64,000 nt of DNA, from NCBI GenBank assembly GCA_947475165.1, contig CANJLD010000022.1, positions 1 through 64,000 on the forward strand. Direction: 5' to 3'. The notes beneath the pieces were generated by a model. That model worked only from the letters and a program-made list of their open reading frames with translations. It was not told where the DNA came from and ran no database searches. Origin of the DNA: Bacteroidota bacterium. Its GTDB lineage: Bacteria; Bacteroidota; Bacteroidia; Chitinophagales; LD1. Shown here one piece after another: positions 25,600 to 33,656 of this stretch (position 1 is the first letter of the stretch; every line of letters begins with the position of its first letter). Position numbers and translations under genes: made by a program.

Positions 25600-26280
25600 A
25601 TGATACTTCAAATTGTTGTTGATTCTTCTGCCGTGGCAGCTACTGCTGTTAAACAAGTGCAAACCCTTAATCTGCTCGACCTTATATTGAAAGGTGGCTG
25701 GGTGATGATTCCCATTGGTATACTTTCGGTAATAGCCGTGTTTCTGATGGTGGAACGCTTCATTACCATCAGCCGTGCGGGCAAGGTTGATTCGGGTTTT
25801 ATGGCAAATATTAAAGCCATGCTTATGGATGGCAAAGCCGAAGCCGCATTAAGTTTGTGTCGCAGCACCAACACTCCCATAGCGCGTTTGCTCGAAAAGG
25901 GAATTAAGCGTTTGGGCAAACCCATTAAAGAAATTGAAAGCGCGGTAGAAAACACCGGTAAACTCGAAATATATAAACTAGAAAAGAATCTTTCTTACCT
26001 CGGTATTATAGCCGGTATTGCTCCCATGTTCGGTTTTGTGGGAACCATTAGCGGGGTTATTAAAATCTTCTACAACATCTCGTTGGCAGACAATATAAGC
26101 ATTGGTTTAATAGCCGGAGGATTGTATGAAAAGATGATAACTTCTGCTGCCGGTTTGGTGGTGGGTATTATTGCACACATCGGTTTCCATTTGTTGAACT
26201 CGATGATTGACCGGGTGAGTTTTGATTTAGAAAGCACTACGGTGGAGTTTATTGACCTTATTCAAGAGCCGACTAAATAA
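25600..26280 (+). CDS. exbB: ExbB/TolQ-type proton channel subunit
   Basis: 226 residues, MotA/TolQ/ExbB family. Three membrane helices: about residues 32-52 (WVMIPIGILSVIAVFLMV), 128-150 (LGIIAGIAPMFGFVGTISG) and 172-195 (MITSAAGLVVGIIAHIGF). The conserved GxxxMFGFVGTISG block lies in the second. It forms the motor with ExbD that energises TonB. The partner exbD lies downstream, but a four-helix-bundle gene sits between them. Start chosen at the only good ATG before the first helix. Confidence 0.93.
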   Translation: MILQIVVDSSAVAATAVKQVQTLNLLDLILKGGWVMIPIGILSVIAVFLMVERFITISRAGKVDSGFMANIKAMLMDGKAEAALSLCRSTNTPIARLLEKGIKRLGKPIKEIESAVENTGKLEIYKLEKNLSYLGIIAGIAPMFGFVGTISGVIKIFYNISLADNISIGLIAGGLYEKMITSAAGLVVGIIAHIGFHLLNSMIDRVSFDLESTTVEFIDLIQEPTK

Positions 26281-26307
26281 TTAAAAATTAAAAATTATTA
26301 ATTATAA
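26280..26307. repeat. AT-rich heptanucleotide array, left flank of the IVP gene
   Basis: Units ATTAAAA, ATTAAAA, ATTATTA, ATTATAA in 7-bp register, starting in the exbB stop codon. It is an inverted counterpart of the arrays at 26673-26700 and 27184-27211. Confidence 0.8.
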
Positions 26308-26309
26308 GA

Positions 26310-26678
26310 ATGGACGTGCCTGAAAAGAGGAATATTTTGAAAGAGAAGTCTTTTAGTTTTTCGGTAAGAGTTGTAAAGTTATATCAGTATTTAAAGAAAG
26401 AGCATCAAGAGTATGAATTGGGTAAACAAGTATTAAGAAGCGGAACATCAATTGCTGCCAATATTGAAGAGGCAATTGGAGGATATTCCAGAAAAGATTT
26501 TTATGCAAAGTTGGGCATATCTTATAAAGAAGCTCGCGAAACAAGATTCTGGCTTCAATTGCTACACGCGTCACAATTGTTAGAAGACAAAGTATATAGG
26601 AGCTTAGAAAAAGATTGCAATGAGTTAATTAAGCTGTTAATTTCTATACTCAAAACAAATAAGGAGAAACCCTTATAA
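26310..26678 (+). CDS. Four-helix-bundle protein (23S rRNA intervening-sequence protein family)
   Basis: 122 residues. Matches the S23/IVP family: KSFSFSVRVVKLYQYL, VLRSGTSIAANIEEA and FYAKLGISYKEARETRFW are its hallmark blocks. Related proteins are encoded in intervening sequences of 23S rRNA genes; the free copies in Bacteroidota have no known function, though they are thought to form pentameric bundles and bind nucleic acid. It interrupts the exbB-exbD gene pair and is framed by inverted AT-rich heptamer arrays, which suggests a mobile cassette. Confidence 0.92.
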   Translation: MDVPEKRNILKEKSFSFSVRVVKLYQYLKKEHQEYELGKQVLRSGTSIAANIEEAIGGYSRKDFYAKLGISYKEARETRFWLQLLHASQLLEDKVYRSLEKDCNELIKLLISILKTNKEKPL

Positions 26679-26700
26679 TTTTTAATTTATAATTATTAAT
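26673..26700. repeat. AT-rich heptanucleotide array, right flank of the IVP gene
   Basis: Units TTATAAT, TTTTAAT, TTATAAT, TATTAAT, followed by TCTCTGA. It overlaps the last codons and stop of the IVP gene. The array at 27184-27211 has the same units in a different order, also followed by TCTCT. Confidence 0.8.
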
Positions 26701-26710
26701 TCTCTGAAGA

Positions 26711-27106
26711 ATGAAACTTAGAAGAAAAAGTAGAATGAGTTCGGAGGTAAGTACCTCATCGTTGAGCGATATCATGTTCTTTTTGATGTTGTTCTTTCTC
26801 ATTATATCTACACTGGTTAACCCTTCGGTGATTAAACTGATGTTGCCTAAAAGCGAAGCAGGAAAGGCTGTGGCCAAACAAACCATTACAGTATCGGTAG
26901 ATGCGCAGAAGAATTATTACATCAATAACGCACCGGTTACTTACGAGCAGTTAGAGCCGCAGTTAACCGCACAAACAAAAAGTATGGAAGACCCAACTGT
27001 TGTATTACGTGCTGATAATACACTTACCGTGCAAACAATAGTTGATTTAATTTCGTTAGGGAATAAGTTGAAGATTAAAATGGTTTTAGCCACAACTAAC
27101 AAGTAA
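26711..27106 (+). CDS. exbD: ExbD/TolR-type biopolymer transport protein
   Basis: 131 residues. A single N-terminal membrane helix with the conserved aspartate, SSLSDIMFFLMLFFLII (residues about 16-34), followed by a periplasmic domain (NPSVIKLMLPKSE ... VVLRADNTLTVQTIVDLI). The Asp carries protons through the ExbB channel to power TonB. It belongs with exbB upstream and the TonB-like gene downstream. Confidence 0.92.
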   Translation: MKLRRKSRMSSEVSTSSLSDIMFFLMLFFLIISTLVNPSVIKLMLPKSEAGKAVAKQTITVSVDAQKNYYINNAPVTYEQLEPQLTAQTKSMEDPTVVLRADNTLTVQTIVDLISLGNKLKIKMVLATTNK

Positions 27107-27211
27107 TTATGAATTGATAATGATAAATTATAAATTAATACAAAACAGCCGGTGGATTTGTGGAATTATAAAACAGAAGCATCTTATAATTATTAATTTA
27201 TAATTTTTAAT
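27105..27211. repeat. Pair of AT-rich heptamer arrays with a short core between exbD and tonB
   Basis: Left part 27105-27139: AATTATG, AATTGAT, AATGATA, AATTATA, AATTAAT in 7-bp register. Right part 27184-27211: TTATAAT, TATTAAT, TTATAAT, TTTTAAT, then TCTCT. Between them lies a 44-base core with no gene. The layout copies the IVP cassette without the protein gene. Confidence 0.75.
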
Positions 27212-27220
27212 TCTCTATAA

Positions 27221-28084
27221 ATGTTTGCAGGCACTTTTGAATCACAGGAAAGAAGTTTTAAGAACCGCAAGACCTCACTGGCGGCTTTTATAACTATTGC
27301 TTTGCATGCCCTTATTCTGCTGTTTCTTATCTGGAGTATACTTACTCCGCCCGACCCGCCTTATACCGACAGTGCCGGTGGTGTTACCGTTAACTTTGGA
27401 AACACCGATGAAGGCAGCGGTGATGTGCAGCCCATGACACTTACTCCTATTCAGGCAGACTTCTCTCCTGCTCCTGCTGCCTCTCAACCGGCAGAAACCA
27501 AGGAAGATGTGGCTACGCAGGATTTGGAAGATGCACCGGTGATAGAAAAGACAAAACCAACCAACAACCCAACTAAGCCTAACACTAATTCCAATACTTC
27601 GAACAAGCCGAAGAACGAAAACCCCGCACCGGTTCAGCCTAAGGCCGACCCTAACGCTCTGTTTACAAAGGGCGCACACGGAAACCCGAATAACAGCACC
27701 GGTGACGGCACTGGTAACAAACCCGGTGACCAGGGCAAACCAAATGGCGACCCTAACTCGCAAAGCTATTTAGATGGTGAAGGCAAAGGAAAAGGACCGG
27801 GCAAAGGCGATTTGAATGGAAACGTTAATTTGTCAGGACGAAGTGTAATAATTCGTCCAAAAACAGAGGCATGTAATGAAAAGGGAACAGTTATAATTGA
27901 TATTACTGTTGACCGTACAGGCAAGGTAGTAAATGCAAAGCTTCATAGAGCAGGCTCTACTTTGTTAAGTGGGTGCAATGTTCAGAATGCTATAGCTTCA
28001 GCGTATAAGTATAAGTTTAATCAAGACGCTCAATCTGACGAACTTCAAACCGGTCAGATTGCATACCAATTTACTATTCAGTAA
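27221..28084 (+). CDS. TonB-like energy transducer
   Basis: 287 residues. An N-terminal membrane helix (AAFITIALHALILLFLIWSI, about residues 19-38) is followed by a long periplasmic Pro/Asn/Lys-rich spacer (about 95-200) and a C-terminal TonB-type domain (EKGTVIIDITVDRTGKVVNA ... GQIAYQFTI). Position after exbB and exbD supports a role as TonB of this motor. It lacks the usual YPxxA box but keeps the G-x-V-x-V-x-F-x-V-x-x-x-G-x-V strand pattern in degenerate form. Confidence 0.85.
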   Translation: MFAGTFESQERSFKNRKTSLAAFITIALHALILLFLIWSILTPPDPPYTDSAGGVTVNFGNTDEGSGDVQPMTLTPIQADFSPAPAASQPAETKEDVATQDLEDAPVIEKTKPTNNPTKPNTNSNTSNKPKNENPAPVQPKADPNALFTKGAHGNPNNSTGDGTGNKPGDQGKPNGDPNSQSYLDGEGKGKGPGKGDLNGNVNLSGRSVIIRPKTEACNEKGTVIIDITVDRTGKVVNAKLHRAGSTLLSGCNVQNAIASAYKYKFNQDAQSDELQTGQIAYQFTIQ

Positions 28085-28299
28085 ATTCTTTAAAAGAATT
28101 GTTGTTGGTCAGGCGACCTTAAATTGGTTTCACCCCAGGGGGGGGGTAGGTTTATAGTAGTAACGATAGACATCATCTCTGCGACTCCTCCGGAGTAGAA
28201 TAAATTTCGGTTCAATTATTTCTATAAACCTTTAATCCCTCCTGGATTTTTCATCTTCCGAAAAGTTGTAGTCAGGCTCACAACAACAGCAAGACTTTG

Positions 28300-28923
28300 C
28301 TATTTGAGCGAATCGGGCAGATTTATTTTTTTCGCTTCGCCTGTAATTTCAGCTAGCCAGGCGAAGAAACCGAGCAACACATCCTGTAGCCAAAAAGGTA
28401 TACCGGCAATGCGGTATTCTTTCCGAGCTTTATACATAACATACATCATCATCAAAACCGAAACGTTTGCCCAGCTTCCTCCGTGTTTCATTGCCGCCTC
28501 ACCAAAGGTTTGCAGCATCCATTCCATATTCAAAGCCGGTTCATACCAAAATTTTGCAACCAGTTTTTCGCTTTTGCTCGCGTTTTTAAACGTATGAGAT
28601 TCTCCCGGTTTCACAATTACTTTTTCTCCTGTTTTTATTACTACCTCTTTGCCCTGTAATGGGTAAATTCTGGCAATTCGTTTTAAATAGAATTCTCTTT
28701 TTGAAACTTGCTCTGTTAATATGGCAGTTTTGTAGGTAAAAGAAAGGATAAAGCCACTTAACATAAAAAAAAATCCAACACCAATATATCCTTCATGGAA
28801 GAATTGAAAATAAAGTTCTTTGAATCCCGGAAAATCAGGAGAAAATAAAAAATTCATATGAGTTAAAAAAACCATAAAAGCGAAAATAAATCTTAGGGAT
28901 GTAAGCGGTTTAATCATTATCAA
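28300..28923 (-). pseudogene. Chimeric ORF: acyltransferase-3 N-terminus fused to cupin C-terminus
   Basis: 207 residues. Residues 1-89 are the start of an OafA/YrhL-type membrane acyltransferase (LTSLRFIFAFMVFLTHMNF, GYIGVGFFFMLSGFILSFTY, FYLKRIARIYPL); the remaining eight or so membrane helices are missing. From residue 90 the sequence is the second half of a cupin (GEKVIVKPGESHTFKNASKS) with the C-terminal helical part often seen in small cupin proteins (MEWMLQTFGEAA, IPFWLQDVLLGFFAWL); the first cupin strands are missing. The join is at about 28653-28660. Neither half can be functional by the usual rules. A deletion that fused two genes, or a misassembly, explains it best. Confidence 0.75.
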
Positions 28924-28975
28924 TAGGTAAATAAATTGGTGTTAATAAAAATTGCCATTTCTCAAATATATAATT

Positions 28976-29013
28976 CCCTACGCAGGGTCTCCGCTCCCGA
29001 AGCATCGGGACGG
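28976..29013. repeat. REP-like hairpin related to the 39.6-kb element
   Basis: CTACGCAGGGTCTCCG is followed by the hairpin TCCCGA-agca-TCGGGA (28995-29010) inside CCG/CGG. The GCAGGGTCT start is shared with the two-hairpin element at 39645 and 40355. The surrounding gene-free stretch 28924-29402 otherwise holds only the repeat at 29322; I see nothing else in it. Confidence 0.55.
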
Positions 29014-29321
29014 AACCATGCGGCTATCGCACCAACACTCGTTCTCCCTGATCTTCCGAAGAGATGAATGGAAGTTTTAAATGAAAAAGAAGCTGAAGGA
29101 TGTGGAGATATAAAGCGTAAAAGACAATAGCAGATAAAGGACTTGCGTATATATCTAAGATTAGCGGCAATGCCTTTTCACATTTTGCGCTCAACCAAAA
29201 GGAGAAACGAAAAACGAGAATCGCACAACCGGCTATCCATTTAAGTGATAGTAATCATAATCAAACAAAACAAGTGTCTAAGCCAAAGTTCTTAGGCAAA
29301 AAAATAGAGATACAGTAACAC

Positions 29322-29388
29322 GTCATTGCGAGCGAAGGCTTTGCGCAGCGAAGCAATGCCCTTGCGTGAAAAGAGGAGATTGCTTCGC
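29322..29388. repeat. Dispersed GTCATTGCGAGCGAAG-type repeat
   Basis: Starts with GTCATTGCGAGCGAAGG, then a hairpin with perfect 10-bp arms GCGAAGCAAT (29348-29357) and ATTGCTTCGC (29379-29388). This sequence type is a well-known dispersed repeat in many bacterial genomes (from memory). It lies directly downstream of the PhnA-like gene. Confidence 0.75.
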
Positions 29389-29402
29389 AGACGGCTGACC
29401 AT

Positions 29403-29981
29403 TTATCCCTTTCTTAAATACTTAGTAAGGATAACAATAGTCTGTCCCTCTATCTTTCCTTCTATTTGCTCAAAATTATCGGCTACTAATTTTATTCCTT
29501 TTACCACGGTGCCCAGTTTGGCGTTCAGGTTACTGCCTTTTACATCAAGGGTTTTGGTTAACACCACATTATCGCCATCCTGCAATTGATTGCCGTTGCA
29601 ATCGCGGTGCAGTTCTACGGCACTGCTGTTTTCGTGGTCACCGGTTGCCTTTGCCCAGGCAAGAGTTGGCTCGTCAAAAAACATCTGGTCAATGGCATCG
29701 GCCGCCCAGCTCTCATCGCGCAGGCGGTTGAGCATACGCCAGGTTACTACCTGCACAGGTAATACTTCGCTCCACATACTTTCGTTCAGGCAAGCCCAAT
29801 GCTTGCTGTCCAACTCCTCCTTTTTTGTCAACTGCAAATTGCATTTTTCGCAAACCAGCACACTATCTTCTTCGCGTTGTTCGGCATGTGGCGGCACATC
29901 ATACACGGTAAGGCCGGTTGTTGATTTACATAACTCGCACTGATTATTACCACGCGCCTTCAAAGCAGTTTCTACACTCAT
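29403..29981 (-). CDS. PhnA-like zinc-ribbon protein (YjdM family)
   Basis: 192 residues. N-terminal zinc ribbon with CxxC pairs (NQCELCKS near 14-21, LVCEKCNLQL near 42-51), a middle helical segment (WACLNESMWSE) and a C-terminal PhnA domain (VELHRDCNGNQLQDGDNVVL, then DVKGSNLNAKLGTVVKGI). Named after E. coli PhnA/YjdM, though a direct role in phosphonate breakdown is unproven in the family. Single gene on the minus strand; its upstream region carries a promoter and a terminator-like hairpin (30069-30149). Confidence 0.93.
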   Translation of the reverse strand: MSVETALKARGNNQCELCKSTTGLTVYDVPPHAEQREEDSVLVCEKCNLQLTKKEELDSKHWACLNESMWSEVLPVQVVTWRMLNRLRDESWAADAIDQMFFDEPTLAWAKATGDHENSSAVELHRDCNGNQLQDGDNVVLTKTLDVKGSNLNAKLGTVVKGIKLVADNFEQIEGKIEGQTIVILTKYLRKG

Positions 29982-30068
29982 GTTTCAATTTTTAAGCGCG
30001 CGAATGTAATTTTATTTGCCGCTCGTTTTTGATGCAACTGATACAAATCATTAAAATGGAGGAGGTAT

Positions 30069-30106
30069 AAAAAAAGCGAAGGGCCGTCACCCACTAACGA
30101 CCCTTC
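30069..30106 (-). terminator. Terminator-like hairpin in the PhnA leader (possible attenuator)
   Basis: On the minus strand GAAGGG (106-101 of 30,0xx) pairs with CCCTTC, with an inner CGT/ACG pairing, and is followed at once by a run of seven T. It lies between a candidate promoter (30119-30149) and the PhnA-like gene, about 90 bases before its start codon. Confidence 0.65.
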
Positions 30107-30118
30107 AAGAGAGAGACC

Positions 30119-30149
30119 CAAAAGTAAATCAATAATTTCAAAATTCCAA
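30119..30149 (-). promoter_or_regulatory. Bacteroidota promoter upstream of the PhnA-like gene
   Basis: On the minus strand TTG (30149-30147), 20 bases, then TACTTTTG (30126-30119), an exact TAnnTTTG. Transcription would begin near 30112 and run straight into the hairpin at 30106-30069. Confidence 0.55.
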
Positions 30150-30233
30150 TAGTTAACTAATCAGCCCTGCAAAGTTTGCCGTTTAAAAAAAAACGGTTTG
30201 GTTTGCGAACGTTAAAATCAAAAACAAACAATT

Positions 30234-31562
30234 ATGGCAGAAAAAATTACCATCAGCAGAGGAAAACTGAAAGTTCCTGATGAACCTATTATCCCGTTTA
30301 TTGAAGGAGACGGAACCGGAGCCGATATTTGGTCAGCCAGCGTGCGCGTGTTAGACGCAGCCGTAGCTACCGCTTACAAAGGCAAAAAGAAAATTGAATG
30401 GAAAGAAGTGTTAGCAGGGCAGAAAAGCTTCGACAAAACCGGAAGCTGGTTACCCGATGAAACATTAGATGCTTTCCGCGAATACTTAGTGGGCATTAAA
30501 GGACCTTTAACTACACCGGTTGGCGGAGGAATCCGTTCATTGAACGTAGCGTTACGTCAAATACTTGATTTGTATGTTTGCCTTCGTCCGGTGCGTTATT
30601 ATACCGGCACACCTTCCCCGGTTAAACATCCCGAGAAAGTTTCCATGGTTATTTTCCGCGAAAACACCGAAGATATTTATGCAGGTATCGAGTTTGCAGG
30701 CGGAAGCCCTGAAGCTTTAGAAATGCTTAAATTCTTAAAGAAGAAATTCGAGAAAGACTACGCTAAAATTCGTTTCAGCGATAAGAAGAAAGGAAAAGAA
30801 TACATCAAGATTGCCAAGTTAAAAAACACTGACCCTGAAACATGTGTGGGTATTGGTATCAAGCCGGTTTCTAAAATCGGTTCACAGCGTTTAATTCGTT
30901 CAGCTATACAGTATGCTATCGATAACAAACAAAAGACCGTTACCCTAGTTCACAAAGGCAACATCATGAAGTTTACCGAAGGCGGTTTCCGCGATTGGGG
31001 TTATGCTTTAGCCGAAACTGAATTTGCTGAAACAACTTATACCTGGAACACTTGGGAAAAAACCAAGAAAGAAAAAGGCGAACCGGCAGCTAACGAAGAA
31101 ATGAAAGCAGCATCTGCCGCAGGTAAAGTAATTGTAAAAGATTCTATTGCCGATATCACGCTTCAGCAGGTATTAACCCGCCCGGAAGAATTTGATGTAA
31201 TAGCTACATTGAATTTGAATGGCGATTATCTTTCTGATGCATTAGCAGCACAGGTAGGTGGAATAGGAATTGCACCGGGTGCAAACATTAACTACGTAAC
31301 CGGTCATGCTATTTTTGAAGCTACACACGGCACTGCTCCTAAGTATGCAGGTCTGGATAAAGTAAATCCGGGTTCTGTTATTCTTTCAGGTGCTATGATG
31401 TTTGAATACCTTGGTTGGGACAAAGCCGCACAACTTATCCATAAAGGATTAGAAGGTGCTATTGCCAACAAGCGCGTTACTTACGATTTCGCCCGCTTAA
31501 TGGAAGGTGCAACAGAAATTAAATGCAGTCAGTTTGCCGATGAGATTATCAGCAATTTCTAA
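30234..31562 (+). CDS. icd: NADP-dependent isocitrate dehydrogenase
   Basis: Oxidative decarboxylation of isocitrate to 2-oxoglutarate in the TCA cycle. 442 residues. [14 protein letters not shown] at residues 21-34, substrate loop [13 protein letters not shown] with the phospho-regulated serine position of the E. coli enzyme near 105, [13 protein letters not shown] near 143, a C-terminal metal-site region ([13 protein letters not shown]) and the NADP loop [12 protein letters not shown]. Length and motifs match the homodimeric bacterial class. Monocistronic, with a strong terminator. Confidence 0.97.
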   Translation: MAEKITISRGKLKVPDEPIIPFIEGDGTGADIWSASVRVLDAAVATAYKGKKKIEWKEVLAGQKSFDKTGSWLPDETLDAFREYLVGIKGPLTTPVGGGIRSLNVALRQILDLYVCLRPVRYYTGTPSPVKHPEKVSMVIFRENTEDIYAGIEFAGGSPEALEMLKFLKKKFEKDYAKIRFSDKKKGKEYIKIAKLKNTDPETCVGIGIKPVSKIGSQRLIRSAIQYAIDNKQKTVTLVHKGNIMKFTEGGFRDWGYALAETEFAETTYTWNTWEKTKKEKGEPAANEEMKAASAAGKVIVKDSIADITLQQVLTRPEEFDVIATLNLNGDYLSDALAAQVGGIGIAPGANINYVTGHAIFEATHGTAPKYAGLDKVNPGSVILSGAMMFEYLGWDKAAQLIHKGLEGAIANKRVTYDFARLMEGATEIKCSQFADEIISNF

Positions 31563-31581
31563 ATAAGCATAAAGCACAAAT

Positions 31582-31613
31582 AAAAAAGCCCCGTAGTATT
31601 ACGGGGCTTTTTT
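31582..31613. terminator. Bidirectional terminator after icd
   Basis: Fourteen-bp perfect arms AAAAAAGCCCCGTA and TACGGGGCTTTTTT with a 4-base GTAT loop. It serves both icd and the convergent frameshifted gene. Confidence 0.97.
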
Positions 31614-31630
31614 ATTTGCGGTTACTCAGC

Positions 31631-32177
31631 TTAGCTTTTCAATTTAAACGAGCCAAAGAACTTTGTTGCCGAAGCATTCTTTTCTTTTTTAGGCACGCAA
31701 ATAGTTTGCAATACATACATTTTATTTTTCACCAGATAGCTGCGCATGGTAATTATGGCCATTCCCTTTTTAAAATCAATGCGCACTTCGCTACCCGGAA
31801 AACCGCTAATGCTGATGTTTCTTTCAGAAAGCAATTTACCTTGCACTTTCTTCACCGCACCTTCGTTAGCACTTTTAAAGAAATCTTTAATCATTGATTT
31901 ATTATCTGAATTGATAAGCGAATCAGGATACTCGGTAGTGATAAACCCGTAAACAAGATTATCGTCATCGCCTCCTTTAGAAGCGTCATACATAATTAAT
32001 GTTCATTTGCAAATCGCCTATTTCTGTATTTAAGGTTTGCACCTGGCTATCCGGTTTGTCAGGAAACTGAATGGTGCATCCGGCTTCTTCAAATAAATAC
32101 CACTCATTAGGGTTTACAAAACTCATGGTAAGTGCCGCTATTATCAGAATAGCAAAGGTTGTTTTTACTGTTTTCAT
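31631..32177 (-). pseudogene. Frameshifted small secreted protein of Bacteroidota
   Basis: The 5' part begins at 32177 (MKTVKTTFAILIIAALTMSF, a signal peptide) and runs to DLQMNI before an early stop. The 3' part continues in another frame (MYDASKGGDDDNLVYGFITT ... KFFGSFKLKS) to 31631. Removing one A from ATTAATT at about 31996-32002 joins them into one protein of about 180 residues with a conserved FPDKP motif and an EYPDSL block. The two frames overlap by 8 bases (ATGTATGA), so translational coupling cannot be fully excluded. Function unknown. Confidence 0.75.
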
Positions 32178-32205
32178 ATTGGTAGTTTTAATTTACGGGG
32201 CTAAC

Positions 32206-32355
32206 TTAATGGAATATTTGTGGAGTAGAATAAATCTGCATTTCAATTGCAATTAAACTCGGTATACAATTTTTTAAGCGAAGGATACAGGCGGCAGATA
32301 GTTTTGTACTGAGCGCAAACAATAAAATGGCGAAAACGATAACTTGTTTCTTCAT
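32206..32355 (-). CDS. Candidate small secreted peptide
   Basis: 49 residues: a good signal peptide (MKKQVIVFAILLFALSTKLS, likely cut after SAA) followed by a short 27-residue tail with two cysteines (CILRLKNC). No family recognised. It could be a true small secreted peptide or the remains of a longer gene whose signal peptide survives. Confidence 0.3.
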   Translation of the reverse strand: MKKQVIVFAILLFALSTKLSAACILRLKNCIPSLIAIEMQIYSTPQIFH

Positions 32356-32392
32356 TAATTGTAAAGAAAAAAAACTTTACCCTATCAGTAAT

Positions 32393-33358
32393 TTAGTTAA
32401 ACAAGCCGCCAAACAGATCGAGCTGTTTCAGTTCCGGTTCTTTCTTTTTGCGAACAGTGCGCACCTGTGGCATTTCCATCACCGCCTGGTCATCTAGCTT
32501 TTTAGTAACTACCATTACCGAGTAACCGGTTACCACTTCGGTGCCGAACTCGTTCATCTTACGGGTGCTTTCGAGGGTGCATTCAATGCGGGTGCCGTTT
32601 TTAAACGGAATGCTTTGGCTGATAACTTCGTTTTTAAACGCCTCATCTTTCATATAGAAATTGATGATTTTGCCGGTCTGCACATAAATGCCTTTCCACT
32701 TATAACTACCGGTTTTAAGCACCGGTGATATAATTTCAATTACCGCGGCTTCATCTGTTTCGGGTTTCAATGTATCTACCATCAGCATATAAGTATCGAA
32801 ACGCTTGCGAATGATTGTGTTTGGCTTACCGGTGTATTCGCCAATAGAGTTTACTCGCTGCACGGCAAACTTGGTTACCTTTTCGCAGGCACTTAACTGG
32901 CGATAGAAGTTTGACTTGAGCTTAATAATTTTAAGATTGTTGCGGAACAATGCGGCTACATTATTCAAATCTACTTTCGAATCATTATCGCGTTCGTAGT
33001 CTTTTAGTTCTCTGCGCAGTTTATCAATGCGCAGTTTGGTATCTTCCTTGTTTTCTTCACTTACTGTTTTTTCAATATCAACTTCAAGGGGCAGCACGTA
33101 ATGAAAAACAGCGGCAGCAAAACTGCGCAGGAACTCGCTATTGCTCAGCAGCACCCATTTCTCTTTTAATCCACCTTCGGAGTAGGCTTCGCTTTCTACT
33201 TTTAAGCGTGCGTTAAGCACGGTAGAAATTTCTTTTAGTATACCCAGCAGGTTATGCTCGCATTTGTTGCGCACCAGAGCGTTCATGCTGTGCGATTCAT
33301 CGGAAAAGTAATAGTGCAATTCTATTTTATTGGAAGTATCTTTTAGAGGCAGAATCAT
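32393..33358 (-). CDS. Unknown protein with C-terminal sliding-clamp-binding motif
   Basis: 321 residues, no signal peptide or membrane helix. Begins with an alpha/beta segment (IELHYYFSDESHSMNALVRN, KCEHNLLGILKEISTVL), has a charged helical middle (about 100-160) and a beta-rich C-terminal half (GSYKWKGIYVQTGKIINFYM, RIECTLESTRKMNEFG). I have seen similar N-termini in unannotated proteins of several phyla, but I know no function. The tail ELKQLDLFGGLFN contains QLDLF, which fits the QL(S/D)LF motif that binds the DNA polymerase III beta clamp. This suggests a DNA-linked role. Alone on the minus strand. Confidence 0.7.
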   Translation of the reverse strand: MILPLKDTSNKIELHYYFSDESHSMNALVRNKCEHNLLGILKEISTVLNARLKVESEAYSEGGLKEKWVLLSNSEFLRSFAAAVFHYVLPLEVDIEKTVSEENKEDTKLRIDKLRRELKDYERDNDSKVDLNNVAALFRNNLKIIKLKSNFYRQLSACEKVTKFAVQRVNSIGEYTGKPNTIIRKRFDTYMLMVDTLKPETDEAAVIEIISPVLKTGSYKWKGIYVQTGKIINFYMKDEAFKNEVISQSIPFKNGTRIECTLESTRKMNEFGTEVVTGYSVMVVTKKLDDQAVMEMPQVRTVRKKKEPELKQLDLFGGLFN

Positions 33359-33656
33359 ATTTCAGTTTCAAATTTTGCGGGCTCGAAACTAATTTTTTAT
33401 GCGGATGTAAAAACGTCTCAACTGTTTTATTTAACGGTTCACTCTCCTATATTTACGAATAAGAAAATTCGCAAACCATAAGCCCACAAAGCGTTTCAGA
33501 GTAATTTACGCCAGCGAAAAATCTGTTTTTAATTATCGCACTTAAAGTAAAAAAAATAGTATTCAAACTATATTTTTATTACTACTGTTTTTTATTATTG
33601 CGCGCTCATCACCGGTAACAATCACTCTTTATTTTTTTAAAACACCAAAATCACCA

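Noticed and set aside
25435-25662. Minus-strand 75-residue frame in front of exbB
   Set aside because: Overlaps the exbB start, no homology and unusual composition; a shadow frame.
28138-28146. G9 run downstream of the tonB-like gene as a phase-variation site
   Set aside because: It lies outside any gene and before no start codon I accept.
28924-29402. tRNA or other RNA gene in the spacer
   Set aside because: No cloverleaf-type T-loop or acceptor pairing found; only repeats seen.
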